A stretch of 64,000 nucleotides of DNA from Callipepla californica brunnescens. Taxonomy: Eukaryota; Chordata; Aves; Galliformes; Odontophoridae. The notes under the pieces are model-generated. The model was not told the DNA's origin. It was given only the letters and a program-made list of their open reading frames with translations, and did no database searches. The translations under genes were made by a program, and so were the position numbers. Location of the stretch: positions 94,952,530-95,016,529 of the forward strand of contig JALIRH010000001.1 of assembly GCA_023055505.1 (NCBI GenBank), written 5' to 3'. Shown here piece by piece: positions 48,240 to 60,631 of this stretch. Every line of letters starts with the position of its first letter. The first letter of the stretch is position 1.

Positions 48240-49121
48240 CACAAGAGATAAAAAGTGAGTACAAAAACCACAAGTTTTTATATTTTTCAGCACTAGGACT
48301 ATATTATAAACATGTATATAGAGATAAGCATATAGAGCATTCTAGAAAATTTTTTGTTCTTGGTGAATTACATCATACTTCTCTTTGTAGAGGTTAATTT
48401 TATTTTATTTCAAGTTACTAAGAAACAAAAGATTCATCAGAATGAACAATCATCCAGTGCACCATAGGAAGCAATTTTACTGCTTGTTAAAATAAAAAAA
48501 AAAAAAAAAAAAAAAAGGTTTTTTTTCAGAGATACTATTTAAAGAAGTAGAAAACAAGCCAGCTGTCTCTGTCTCTCTCAATTTGAAGTTTTTCACATAT
48601 TTAATATATTGCTATGTAACCAGTAACATCACTGAAATGTTCTAGGTCAGGTGTTTTGATTGCATTTTCTAAACAAGCAAAAAATAAAGACCAGTAAATA
48701 ACTTATCTGCTATTTTTGGAAGATAAAGATCATATAATCTGATTTAAAATGGACAGAATGTTAAAAGCTAAATTCAATGAAGTACAATTACTTTGATTTT
48801 GAATGTTAATCAGGCATTTTGAATGTTGAAACTTGAGACAGAAATGTGTAAAGACCTGAAAGTAAAAGAGATAGAAAGGTGAGCCAAAAGTTGATCCAAG
48901 TAAAAATTTAAGTGGGTATCTAAACTATAACATAATGAAGTAGGAGAAGGTAATTAAATGATTAATACCAACTCCTAAATAGATACATCAAATTGCACAG
49001 TAGACTGTTGAGGAAAACAAGCTACAAAGACATTTCTATATCAGCAAAGTGAATGTCAAAATTGAATTCCTCTGGAACACTTGTTGAATATATTGAAATT
49101 AATTTTATGGGAAACAGATTA
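48240..49121. other. AT-rich DNA, nothing recognised
   Basis: Contains an A23 run at about 48494-48516. No gene or transposon is recognised. Confidence 0.5.
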
Positions 49122-49390
49122 ATAGAATCATAGAATCACCAAGGTTGGAAAAGACCTACAAGATCAATCAGTCCAACCATTCACCTATCACCCATAGCTC
49201 CCACTAAACCATGTCCCTCAACACAACATCCAGTCGTTCCTTGAACACCCCAGGGTTGGCGAATCCACCACCTCCCTGGGCAGTTCATTCCAGTGCCTGA
49301 CCACCCTTTCTGAGAAGTAATATTTCCTGTTGTCTAACCTGAATCTCCCCTGGCAAAGCTTGAAACCATTCCCTCTCGTCCTCAATCATT
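49122..49390 (-). mobile_element. CR1 3' end, antisense, best preserved copy
   Basis: Starts TAGAATCATAGAATCACCAA, two reversed octamers, then a GGTTGGAAAAGACC stretch, CAGTCCAACCATTCACCTAT, CACCACCTCCCTGGGCAGTT and CTTGAAACCATTCCCTCTCG. Compared with the other CR1 copies here it has few changes from the common bird sequence, so it is probably the youngest CR1 in the window. Confidence 0.95.
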
Positions 49391-50727
49391 CATGAACAGA
49401 TGAAAAAATTATTAAAACAATTTTAAGTTTTTAGTACAATTATAATCTTGGTCTAATCCCAGATTAACTTTATATATTTTAAGCACTTCGAAGGATTTGA
49501 AATTCTTTTTGAAGATAGATGGTGTGACGCAGTCCTGCTGAACATCCTCTAGCATTTTATAACAGTGTCTGCTCATATTAAAAGGGTACAGAACAACCAC
49601 ATCTAAACTGGGAGTGCTTGGAGGGTAATAACTTTTAGTTTTGTATATATGTATAATGCAAATATATGTTACCTCTTTAACATCAAAATAAAACTTCCAT
49701 AATTCCACATATTTCTGAAAGAAAATGTTTTCTCTTGGAAAACGTTTCTCTTGGAAAAAAATTATACATTTTGAAATTTTCTACCAAGACAAATTTTGGT
49801 AAAGAGAGGTGTGTGGGAATGATATTTTTATGATACTTTTAGTTCTATTTTATAATATTCCATTCCATTGTGAAGGATGGGAGGTAAATTAAATTCTGAA
49901 CTGATTGCATAAGATGATAAATGGTAATTTGAGATGAAGCAATCTAAAGTTAGTGACGTTTCTTTTAAAACATATCTCCTGATATATTTTAAAAAGCATA
50001 TCAGTTGAGAAGATATAGACAAAAAACAGTAAGCAGCACATAAAATAGTTTGAGAAAGATTGTAATTTGACACAATGTAGTTATTTTTTTAAATAGTGTG
50101 ACCAACACAATATTCTGAGCTAACAAAAAGGAGAAAAATTCTACAGAGCATTAGAGAACAGACAAGATTAATAATAATAATAATAATAATAATAAAGCAT
50201 GATTGTCTTTAGCTTTTAGCTGTTCTGCTCCTATTCAATACTCATTTTGAGCTCTCCGTCACGTCAGTGCTTCCTAATCATCTAGTGTTATGTTGGAAGC
50301 ACTGCATAATAACACAGTAACATTAAACTCACGTTGGTATACTATGATAAAGCTAGGTAAAATGATTTTGAAACTTTTGAACATTTTTCAGTTCATAAAA
50401 TTTTTAAAACTTATTGGAATTAACAGCCTTACCAGAGTTAATGACAGCATTAATTACAAGTCAGGCACTGTGATCAAGTTTTATGCAGTGGAAACTGCTG
50501 AAGAAAACCGACACCAGATAATCCTTTCATAAATGTCAATGAGCTCTTTTGTTAAATAAAATAAGATCATAATTTTATTGAAAAAAAAAGAAACAACTGG
50601 AACCGTGTAAGATAAGGCTATTGTCTTGAAAATATATCTTGTAATTTAAATAATTATTTCAGCAAAATGCATAAAAATCATTGTCATGTTGTCCAAAAAT
50701 GTTACAAAGGATGAAATACCTCCCCTG
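49391..50727. other. AT-rich DNA, nothing recognised
   Basis: Contains (AAT)n at 50167-50195. Two minus-strand frames of 98 and 81 codons have no domain signals. Confidence 0.5.
50167..50195. repeat. (AAT)n microsatellite
   Basis: About nine AAT units. Confidence 0.9.
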
Positions 50728-50984
50728 TATGGACAGGACAATAGTGCTGCGGCTGTACAGCCTGGAGAAGAGAAGTCTCCAGGAAGATCTGCTCATGGTC
50801 TTTCAGTATCTGAAGAGAAGGTTATAACAAAGAAGGGGACAGGCTCTTTAGCAGGGTCAGCCTGGATGGAACTCTGAGCAACCTGATCTAACTGTAAGCA
50901 TCCCTGTTCATTGCAGGGGAATCGGAGGGACTAGATGACCTTTAAAGGACCCTTCTAAATCAAATGATTCTATGATTCTATGTC
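50728..50984 (+). mobile_element. CR1 3' fragment, sense
   Basis: AGCCTGGAGAAGAGAAGTCT, a GGTCTTTCAGTATCTGAAG stretch, CCTGGATGGAACTCTGAGCA and CTAGATGACCTTTAAAGGA follow CR1 order. It ends with two clean octamers, AATGATTCTATGATTCTATG. The middle of the 3' UTR is deleted near 50850. Confidence 0.9.
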
Positions 50985-51030
50985 CAGGAAGCTTTAGGAT
51001 GTCTCCAAGGAGGGAGACCCCACAGTAATA
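50985..51030 (-). mobile_element. Possible tiny CR1 piece, antisense
   Basis: ATGTCTCCAAGGAGGGAGAC followed by CCCACAG resembles the reversed CR1 3' UTR block, directly after the tail of the sense copy. Too short to be sure. Confidence 0.35.
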
Positions 51031-51884
51031 TCAATTTTTGTGAACATAAGAAAAATCAGCTTTAATTTCTCTATAACTTTACAGGCAAAATCTCCTGTAA
51101 AATATGTAGACATTTTGCAAATGCATTTCTCTCATTTTAAAAACTCTTTCAAGCAAGCGGTTTTGCAACACCAGTATTGCTGCTTTTCTTGCTTTCAATC
51201 TTGAAACACAAATTAACATTTAGGTACACAATTTCCTGCAGGTTTCTGGAAAGCAGCACGATCATCTACAGGATGTTGACATAGTCAAGAAGACTACCTG
51301 AATTGCTGGGTAGTAAAAATCGGTGGTTATTTCAGATCTTAGGCATCTTAGACTGAAAATAGAAATAGGTAGGTAGGTAGGTAGGTAGGTAGGTAGGTAG
51401 GTAGGTAGGTAGACATTCTAAATATGCTGTTAAAATACTATGAATTATAAAACAAGTATGAAAACTTTGGGAAGACCTATGCTTACTGGAAGGAATTTAG
51501 ACAAAATATAAAAATATTGCACTTAATGAAGACAATTGTGTTTAGTTGAAGAGCTTTGAGACACATAAATGTTGCATTAAATGCCCAGGTACTTTAATAT
51601 GACATTGACTTTAATTTTAGTGTACAAACCTATCCCAATTTGTTTCATCTTCAAGTATGAAATTTCACTACTTGGCTTCCTTATCTACTTCATCTAGGAA
51701 GAAAGATCAAAAATCATTCTTTTTGATTGCCAGATACCATTTTTCTCTGCAAAATATCCATGTAGAAGATGAAGTTTATTGTAATTAGGAGAGTACTGCA
51801 TTTTTGTAGCTATTTCTGAAGGCAGAGATACAATCACTTACAAAGTACATTGCATTCAATCACAAAACTGAATACAGCTCTCTA
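51031..51884. other. AT-rich DNA with one microsatellite
   Basis: Only the (TAGG)n run stands out. Confidence 0.5.
51366..51412. repeat. (TAGG)n microsatellite
   Basis: Nearly twelve perfect TAGG units. The unit differs from the vertebrate telomere hexamer, so it is not an interstitial telomere. Confidence 0.95.
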
Positions 51885-51999
51885 CTATGGGCAATTTGAT
51901 CTAGCTGTTGATGTCCCTGTTCATTGCAAGAGAGTTGGACCAGATAATCTTTCAAAGTCTGATCCAATTCTAAGGATTCTATGATTCTGTGATTCTGTT
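51885..51999 (+). mobile_element. CR1 3' tail, sense
   Basis: GGGCAATTTGATCTAGCTGT, a CCCTGTTCATTGCAAGAGAG stretch and AATTCTAAGGATTCTATGAT followed by TCTGTGATTCTG show the late 3' UTR and octamer tail. Confidence 0.85.
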
Positions 52000-52370
52000 T
52001 TCAGAGAGCAGCAGGTTTTAGCTAGCATAATTTTAGTGGCAACAGAATCAAAACAGCTAAAACACTTTCAATGCAAATAGAAAATTGTCTCTCATCTAAA
52101 ATATTCCAACACATCTATGTTTTCCTTACCTTACTTTATTTCTTTCAGAAGCAGGCATACAGATAGACAGATTAGTAGCCCTTGCAGCATCTCACATTTC
52201 TGATCGCTGACAGAGTTCTAACTCACTTTAAGATTTATAGGGATTTCTGGTACTTCTGAAAGATCAGATGTGGTCTCTCTGTGACTCTTTATAAAATGAT
52301 CTCAGAGCAGGCACTTGCAATTTTCTAGAACTGTCACTAGGAAATTTCCATTAGTTAGCCTCTTGCAAAT
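52000..52370. other. Unique spacer, nothing recognised
   Basis: No gene or repeat recognised. Confidence 0.45.
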
Positions 52371-52820
52371 GTGGTGAGTTCACCCCATCTAGCATGTAAA
52401 TCCTTGCTCTTGTTCATTTACCCGCCCCCCCCCCACAGTGCAATGATGGAGAGAGTTGGGAAGGCTAAGTAGAGAAAACTCACGGGTCAAGGTAAAGATG
52501 GTTTAAAAAGTGAAGGAAAAAAAATTAAAAAGTAAAATAAAATGTCCAAGTAAGAGGTAGGAAAGCAACCACTGTTCACCTTCCAACAGTGACCTAATCC
52601 AGCCAGCCCTTGAGCAACGGCTACTTTGGAAAAAAATCACCCCCTTCTTGATGGGGGTCAGGGTGACACACAGGAAGTCTTGACTTCATACAAGCACAGT
52701 TAAGCAATAGCCATAACATCCCTATGTTGATAAACACCTTTGGTCACAGATACAAAATACAGCACCATATGAGCTTCTGTGAAGAAATCCCAGCCAGAAA
52801 TTATAGCAATGAAATACACA
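52371..52820 (-). mobile_element. ERV-L type solo LTR, antisense
   Basis: Starts TGTGGTGAGTTCACCCC and ends near ...ATGAAATACA, so TG...CA borders are plausible. Internal words follow the reversed ERV-L LTR: GAGAAAACTCACGGGTCAAG, GCACAGTTAAGCAATAGCCA, a TAACATCCCTATGTTGATAA stretch, GATACAAAATACAGCACCAT, then ATGAGCTTCTGTGAAGAAAT and CCCAGCC. It belongs to a different subfamily from 31318-31632. A C-rich run (CCCGCCCCCCCCCCAC) lies near 52421-52436. No target duplication was identified. Confidence 0.75.
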
Positions 52821-54377
52821 ACCACAAGATAGAATACCTGAGACCAAAGTGAAGGTCATCTAGGGATATTTCTTTCAAGAACTACAATCAGCTAATCTGA
52901 AGTTTATCAAGTCAGCAAGTTTGAAAATGAATTTTCCGCTTGTCAAGAATGTTCATAACACTTCTCATGGACCTAAGTCATATCATTTTCAAATATGAAA
53001 TCAACTGCATTCTGAGAACTTGACCAGTATCTAATTTTCATTAAAAGACATATGCAAACAAAACAAAACAAAACAAAACAAAATATTGTAGGGAAAAGTA
53101 ACTCAGCAAAATTATAGTTAAATATATAGAGGTTTTCTATTTATTTTATTGAATTTTCTTGTTCACCATCAATGGAAAGGGTTTTTGTTGCTTTTTTTTC
53201 AAGCATTTCAACACATGGATATTCATTAATAAAATCAGAAGATTGTAAAAGACAAGCTCAAAATTCTACATATTCTGATTTACCCGACCTATCACTTTGA
53301 GTGAAGTGACAACAAAACTAATGTGAGGAAAAATACATTCTGAAAATAAACCAGGGTGAAAAATAACTACAAGCAGCTAAGCAACCACTGGTGATAATAC
53401 AAAATGTGTATAAATGTAAGCATTATGACTTATAATGGAAAAAAATAAGAACTCAGTTGTGGAATTATCCATCTCCTTACCTTCTGTACCCTTTTGTGTT
53501 AATTTCTGATGTTTATTTGGGTCACGTCTTTAATACTTGAGTTTTTGCTGCATTAGATTTCTGATACACAGGTAGTTTGATCACAGTTAAAGTCTCATAA
53601 AATATTGAACTAGAACTGCTCTAGATAAGAAAAAAATAAAGTAAAGCAGTGTAAATGTAAACTGAGTTGTAACATTATAACTCATGTAATGGCTGTCTGG
53701 AATTATTTTCTTGTTAGATAAGTTTATAATTCTCAGATAAAAACAGACTTTGAAGGATAATCTAACCTTTAACTAAATTCCTGAGTTTAAACAGTTATCT
53801 AAAAAATCTGCATCGTGTTGTATAGTAGTTCATTTACTTATTTAAATTACTTTTTTACTCCGTAGATATGGTATGTATATGCACCAGCTACATATACTAA
53901 TCTTTTAAAATTACCAAACTAATTAATAATAATGTTAATCTGTTGATTCAAACTCTTCGAAAACTAATGATTAGTACTTCTTTGAACACCTATTTTTCCA
54001 GCTACATCAGATAGATACACTCTGATTTTATTTGATGTTCCTTACTGCACTCTTTTCAATGAAGGTTGAAATTCTGAATTATTACCCTCTAGCAAAACAT
54101 TTGCAATCATCAAGTGAAGTAAACCAAACAAAAGAAGAATATGCCTATGATTGTATTAATATGCTAAAGAGGGGGAAGAAACATTTTTGGAGACACTGAA
54201 ATTAAATCATACATTTTGTTGAGATTTTAAAATACAGTTTTGTCCTGAGCCAGCTGCATATATTTCCAGACAATTCTTGGATGTGTTTAATCTAAGGACA
54301 TCTTGTGATCAATTAGTTTTGTTCACTGTAATAACTCAGAACCATCTATAAACTGTATATTCTGTGCATCAAATGTA
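52821..54377. other. AT-rich DNA, nothing recognised
   Basis: Contains (AAAAC)n at 53055-53083. No gene or transposon is recognised. Confidence 0.5.
53055..53083. repeat. (AAAAC)n microsatellite
   Basis: About five to six AAAAC units. Confidence 0.85.
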
Positions 54378-54545
54378 TCATATAATCATAGAAACGATTG
54401 GATTGAAAGAGACCTTAAAAATCATCTAGTTCCACCTTCCCCCTCCCCCTACCCTCATGCCCCACCATGAGCAGGATTGCTACCCACTAGATCAGGTTGT
54501 CCAGTACCCCATACCTGATACTGAATGGCTCCCAACATTTGGTTA
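54378..54545 (-). mobile_element. CR1 3' tail, antisense
   Basis: TATAATCATAGAAACGATTG, an AAGAGACCTTAAAAATCATC stretch, TAGTTCCACC and CCACTAGATCAGGTTGTCCA are the reversed tail and 3' UTR. A pyrimidine-rich expansion (CTTCCCCCTCCCCCTACCCT) sits where the family has a short C run. Confidence 0.85.
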
Positions 54546-54867
54546 TCCTCTTTTTTTCTAAAGCTTGTGAATTCAAATTATTTAAAACTTTTATATAGGA
54601 TCAGAAACAAACAAACAAAAAAGTTATCAGAGGAAAACAAGAGGCATAAAATTAATAAAAACTAATATTCACAAGAAATTTATGAAGTGAAAATCATCAG
54701 TTAACTGTGTGACAACATGACCTTAGAGAAGGTTATTTCTGGTAGTAGAACTGATGGTCTTGTGATCTCACACAGGTGAAAAATAGCAGCTACCCAAACT
54801 GGTCATATACCATAATAATGACAAATGTAATCTGTACAACACAGTTTTTTTTTCTACCTGAGGCCAA
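54546..54867. other. Short AT-rich spacer
   Basis: Nothing recognised. Confidence 0.4.
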
Positions 54868-55308
54868 TTTTATTCACCTCCCCTATGAAGTCAGACTGAG
54901 GGAGCTGGGCTTGTTCAGCCTGGAGAAGAGAAGGATGCAGGTGACCTAATTGCAGCCTTTCAGTACCGAAAGGGAGACTATAAGCAGGAAGGGAGTAAAT
55001 TCTTTAAAAGGGTAGATAACAGCAGGACAAGGGGAAATGGCTTGAAGTTGAGAGAGGAAAGATTTAGGTTGGATGTTAGGGGGAAGTGAGAGTGATGAGA
55101 ATGTGCTGGTGCTGGAACGGGCTGCCCAGAGGTGGATGGCAGGGACACCTGGAGGTGTCCAAGGACAGATTGGATGGGTCCCTGGGCAGCCTGATCTATT
55201 ATTAAACTGGGAGGTTGGTGACCTTGCCTGTGGCAGGGGGGTTGGAGAATCATAATCTTTGAGGTCCCTTCCAACCCGGGTCATTTTCTGATTCTGTGAT
55301 TATGTGCT
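54868..55308 (+). mobile_element. CR1 3' fragment, sense
   Basis: CCTATGAAGTCAGACTGAGG, a TGTTCAGCCTGGAGAAGAG stretch, GGTTGGATGTTAGGGGGAAG, GAACGGGCTGCCCAGAGG and TCCCTTCCAACCCGGGTC are classical CR1, ending TTTCTGATTCTGTGATTATG. Two overlapping minus-strand frames here are antisense to the CR1 and not genes. Confidence 0.92.
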
Positions 55309-56934
55309 TCAGCAAATAGTGAACAGCCAGCACTCCTGAATTTCTCTCTGTGCACAAACACAGAAAATAGAAATCTTTTGGGCCCTTTTATGGTCTTTGT
55401 TTCACTGGTCTTAATCACAGGAGTACTCTGGAAAATATATAAACAAATAAAGAAATAATTACTCTTTCAACAGCATTACAAATATTAAACCTCTTTAAAA
55501 TGTCCTTATGATTTCTTGTTCAAAAACATGCAGATTTAATTTCCATCTATTCTGTTTGAACTAATATTATCTTTAACATTACATATTTTTCTCTCTCACT
55601 AGTGTTTACTCTGAGATTGTGTTCATAGCAAATTATCATATCACCAACCAGTATTCATTTTCCTAGGTTAAGTCAAAGAATCACTTTCATTCATTCCTCT
55701 AGTATCTTTCTTTACAGCTGTGGAAATAGTCAAATTCATTAACATGTATAAATGAACATTTCTCATCCCAGTATTCTTATATTCTTTTGACTTAAATTTT
55801 ATTTTTATTTATTTATTTTTCTTTAACAAATATATAGAACTTGAGAGCGCAAGACATATTCAGAAACATTGGCTTAAGGGTAGTAATCTTCACTGGGTTA
55901 GTACCTCTATATTCAATTTTCCTATATTTAAGCTGTCTGTTTTGGGCAGTAACTGCCCTAAACATTACAATCAGTATTTCTTATTTAGGATTTTCAGAAC
56001 ATCATTCGATCATGATAAGTGCTGGTAACACGCAAAACACATATGCATGAAGCAAGAGCAATTGTACCTTAAGGCAAAGACTGTTGCTAAGCACTGATAC
56101 AAAGCACAGCGCTTCAACAGGAATGGAAGGAAACATTTGGCTACTGACATGCAGCTCTGGTGAGAGATCCCAATTGTACTGTTGTTGAGCTGATGACTTT
56201 TTAATACACTTCCAGGACAGCAATCATTGTCTTTGAAAGTCTTTGGAGCTTTGAAAGGACTTAAATCCTTTCATAAGTGTATTTCCCTTAATATCTATGT
56301 TCTTAATTTAAAATTCATCTTTATGAGATTTTATTTAAAACATTTCGAACATGACAATTTATACCAGATCAGCAACCTCCTCATTAAAGAATGACTGCCC
56401 TTACATCCCAAGCACCTCACAACTTCCCCATAATTCCGTATATACAGTTCATACTAGTTTACAAAGTCAAATTCAAATATAGGTATGTGGCTATTGTCTA
56501 ATCTCCAAACATAGTGATAAACAGTGAAATGTCTGTTACAATTTAAATCTATTAATCAGGTTAAGATATTCCAGGAATATGTATATATTTAACTTGTAAC
56601 AAATGCGAGTTTGCTGAGAATATTTAATTTTCTAATCAACTACAGAGAATTTTTTGTTTAGTAAGTTAGATAGAAGGTCTAGATATTGTTTATACAAGTC
56701 TCCTAACTTCTCTACTTTCTCATAACATTTTTTCTGTTCATCCATCCCTGGTATGTGCTTTCTTTACTGAGATACCAGTCTCAGTGGGATTTATGTCAGA
56801 TTTTTTTGACATGTAATCTGTACTATATTTCACAGATACTAAGCATAAAAAATATGAAAAAATATTACTTTTTAATGATAGAGATACAGAAGTCCAGATC
56901 TTCTACCCCTACAGAGCAAATAATAGTTTTGTTT

Positions 56935-56967
56935 TATATATATATATATAAATATATATATAAATAT
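56935..56967. repeat. (AT)n microsatellite
   Basis: AT repeats with AAAT interruptions. Confidence 0.9.
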
Positions 56968-56993
56968 TATTGTTTTTAATAAACACAGCTTAT

Positions 56994-57036
56994 TTGTGTG
57001 TGTGTGTGCGTGTCTGTGTCTGTGTCTGTGTGTGTG
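56994..57036. repeat. (TG)n microsatellite with TC interruptions
   Basis: TGTGTGTGTG followed by CG and TGTGTC units. Confidence 0.9.
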
Positions 57037-57605
57037 ATCTTCACAAATACCTGATGTTTCCATTGATTTTTTCTTTATACGGAAGGAAGGTACACTGGAA
57101 GCAAGAAATATAATATTTTCAGGACAAAACTCTGTCCTCAGCTCAGAAAGGTGGTTATCTACGTATCTAAATCTCTCTATATATATACATACATCTATAT
57201 GTAAAATTAAGCTTCAATTTCTTTTTTTTCTTCCCAGACAGAATCACAGGAATTATGATGAGGTCCTTTTATGTTGGCAATTTATGCATAGTGGTCAGAG
57301 TGGAAACAATAATCCTTCTTCTGAAAAGTTAAAACCAAGAGTAATACTTCTTTAGAAAGGCAATTTTGCATGAAAATTAGTGCTTTTTAGAGGTAACATT
57401 TCTAATATGAGGTGCCATGGAATCAGTACACTGCAAAAAACATTCATCTTGCCTAGTATAGCCACCATGGCACAGACATTCCTTTAAAACTCTACATCAG
57501 TAGTACAGTAATGTTACTTATAATGATGACACAGCATCACCTCCGAATGAAAAACAGTCATTCTAGAAAAGTACCTTATTAGCTACGTTTGTATTCTATT
57601 CTGAT

Positions 57606-57790
57606 TAGTGAACCACAGAATGATTGAAGAATAGTTGAGGTTGGATAGGACCTCTGAAGGACTTCATGCCCATCTACCCTACTCAAGCAGAGAAAATTTT
57701 AATTCCACTGAAAGAATTTTTAATTACATTCTAAGGCAGATTTTCCCTCATTTTAAGAAGCTATCCCTCGCTACTTTTTTCTAGAACGAA
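57606..57790 (-). mobile_element. CR1 3' fragment, antisense, decayed
   Basis: ACCACAGAATGATTGAAGAA followed by TAGTTGAGGTTGGATAGGA is the reversed tail. ATGCCCATCTACCCTACTCA followed by AGCAGAG matches the reversed CCAACCCCCTGCTCAAGCAG block. Similarity fades toward the right. Confidence 0.8.
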
Positions 57791-59354
57791 TCTACTTCAC
57801 GATTTATATGTTATTGTAGTTCTATATTATGCATGTTTTATAGAAAGAATCCAGACATGATAATTTAATATGACAATATAGTAGGAAAGAAATACACATG
57901 AAATAGGATTTTTAATTACCATTTTCTCTAGGAGATTAAAATATTAAGGGTATGATAGTCATATACACCAGTCTTATGGCACGATTATGCGTAAGTATTA
58001 TAAACATTATTTCCTCTTACCTTTCAGATAAAGTATCTGGAAGTAATAGATACTGACAGCACCTGTATTAGATCAAACACTGTTAGGATAATATTAAAAT
58101 CCTCAGTCCATCTGTCTGGGTATTCTATTACTTAAGAAAAATACCTTGGGCCACCCTAGCCCTGGGAGCAGATTTTACATCTTTTGTAATCAGAGCCATG
58201 TGAAGTTTTCTGTTTTGCTGTTGTTTCGTATTTTATTTTTAGTTCATATTTCTTTAAACTATCTTTTGAACTGTTATATTTATTACTGAAAGGCCATCAC
58301 AGTCAAAGAATGAAGTACTATGAACTGACAATTAAAAATTAATATTGGGTATTCCTCGTATACACAACGATTACAGAAATGAAAACCTTCTAACCTTTTA
58401 ACTTTCAGTGGCACTTAATTCGGGGATTCAAATGTTATTTTTATTACTTGATTTTGACTGCTTTTTCTGTTCTCACTGCTCAAAATTCAGATCAGTTCTT
58501 AAAGGTCTGCCTGGAAAACAATTCCTGCTTATGTTGGCCATATGGTTGTATGGCTTTAGATGTTGAAATTTTTCCCTATTATTCTGTTACATTCTGTTGC
58601 CATTCAACAGATGGGAGCCACCTAACAACATGGTCAGCTATTCAATGATAGGAATGATAGGGTTTTTTTTCTAATTATTTATATATATATGTATATGTAT
58701 ATAAAAACAAAACATCATAGGATATTCTCATGCTATTTTCTTGCTTTCTTTACTTATATATAAATGAAAATGATCTGTTAAAAATGTCTATATTTTTAAT
58801 TTCAACAGTATAGAATAAGATTTTATTCTGAAGTAATGTCCATTTTGATGTAGTTATAGCTCTTGAGTCTTTGCAAAAAGAAGCAGAAACATTTCCTCTA
58901 CCTAAACTTGAATTTCAAGCCTTAAATTAGCGTGTTATATAGTTACATCAAGAACATCTTTTTTACCATATTAAAGTGGTCAAGACATTTCATTCTCTCA
59001 TCACTCATCTACAGTAAGATTAAGATTATTAGTTTACTGAATGATAATTTGGCTAAATCAAATTTCATTGTTATGTGATGTTAAAGATAAGACGCAAACA
59101 TGTATGATAAGGCATCAAATTACCTGAAAATAAAATGTAAAGTGACTTTCTGGTAAAAATCATAGCACAGCTTCCTAGATAAATTTGTAAAGTTGCTGGA
59201 TGTACTGATTTTGAGAGTCATAGTTCAGCAACACTTACAAAGACAGAAAACTGGTGTTAATGAACAAAAACTCTGCAAGTAAATTGTCTGAAATAAATTG
59301 TATGCTGATTTACATGCACTTTTGGATCAAGTAAATTAATCTGCATTGTCTATT
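57791..59354. other. AT-rich DNA, nothing recognised
   Basis: Contains TATATATATATGTATATGTA near 58679-58699. No gene or transposon is recognised. A decayed left end of the mariner that follows may lie in the last 150 bases. Confidence 0.5.
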
Positions 59355-60631
59355 ACATCACCATTGTTAGCTATACCTTTTTGCCAGTGATGAACAAAAG
59401 CCTGCATTCAGTGCTCATAAAAATCTGCGACAGTGGAGGTGACCCACTGTAACACAGCTGCTATGATGGTGTTGTTGCTAGGAAAATGTTGCCCACATTT
59501 AATCTTTCATCAACCCAAACAAATGGAAGTCAGAAGGTGCCCAACCCAGAATATAAGATGGGTGTGGTAAGGCAGTCCATCTAAGATTGTCAGTGTGGTC
59601 CACAGTCTTCAAACTGGTCCAGAGCCTGGCATTTTTTTGTTGAAAGAGAAAAAATGTCCTCCGCTCTGTCCTGATTCTGAAACTGAACATTCAGTTTATT
59701 CAGGGTCATGACGTAATTGTCAAAAGACAGTCATGGTTCTAGGAAATCCAGAAGGATCACCCCTTTCCTATCCTAAAACATAGTTCATATTCTTTTACCC
59801 ACTGAGGGCTGTGTCTTGAGCTTCTTCAATGGGGAATTCACATGTTGCCTCTCTAGAAAATGCCTTTTTTATTCAAGCTCATAGTGGTGACACTATATCT
59901 TACCCCACCAATTATGTGATCCAAGAAATACTCACCTATAGCATCATGTTGCTCAATAGGTACTGACAAACTTGCATACACTATTCTTTATGTTCCCATG
60001 TGAGCATTCATGGGGCTCACATGGCACAAATTTAATATTACAGTGTTGCCACCATGACTTCCAACTCATTGAAGCTGATATTCAACTTCCTACACAGTTA
60101 CCTGATTGTAATCTGATGATTTACACAGATGAGCTGTTCAAGATAATCTTCATTTCATATTTGACAGCTGTATATTGTCATCCAGAACACAGCTTCTCTT
60201 CTATCTTGCTGTCACTACTTCTGAAATGAACCACCCAACACTTCACCATGCTCACATCCACTGCTTGGATTCCATAAATGTTCAACGAACGCCAGTTAAT
60301 GTCGATGTCCGAATTTTTTTTTCACAGATAAGAATTTATTTTCAGGCCATTGCATTTCCACAACTGTTGGGGAATGTCTGCAGGAGCAGGGATGACACGG
60401 CAATATGTACAAGCATAGCTTGCACGGCAGCACAGACTATATGTTCATGGAAAAGTAGTGGATGTTGATAGAAGGTCACAATGTTCCTAGGCCAAGCAAC
60501 AAACAACTCAAGGTGGACATGAACTGCTTCAGCTGAGCAACCCCAGCTGCCAAGATGTCTATGGGAAATTTCTGTGATTATGTTATTCATCCTGCCTTCA
60601 GTAAAGAAGGCCTTACAGGACTGCTGATAAT
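59355..60631 (-). mobile_element. Mariner (Galluhop-like) transposon, broken transposase, antisense
   Basis: The transposase reads on the minus strand, decayed. Its C-terminal part is clear: near 59500-59690 QQKNARLWTSLKTVDH and HPSYILGWAPSDFHLFGLMK correspond to the HDNAR--TS--T---I and YSPDLAPSDFHLF-L blocks of the DDD/DDE catalytic core. The second catalytic Asp (HDN) reads as Lys, while the last one (PSD) is kept. GVILLDFLEP is read near 59735-59765, with a stop just before the first Asp block. The N-terminal part is readable in pieces (CCACCCAACACTTCACCATG, near 60227). The left inverted terminus is not recognised. The right end lies beyond an inserted LTR, at 61156-61196. Confidence 0.85.

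Larger units (their letters stand above)
55309..57605. other. AT-rich DNA with dinucleotide microsatellites
   Basis: Holds (AT)n at 56935-56967, (TG)n at 56994-57036 and a short TA run near 57177-57188. Short frames at 55841-56050 and 56002-56223 on opposite strands have no domain. Confidence 0.5.

Noticed and set aside
48059..48397. 112-codon plus-strand frame
   Set aside because: Starts in the unnamed repeat copy B and runs into AT-rich DNA. No family resemblance.
48494..48516. Poly(A) tail of a processed pseudogene
   Set aside because: No gene-like sequence or target duplication next to the A run.
51366..51412. Interstitial telomere repeat
   Set aside because: The unit is TAGG, not TTAGGG.
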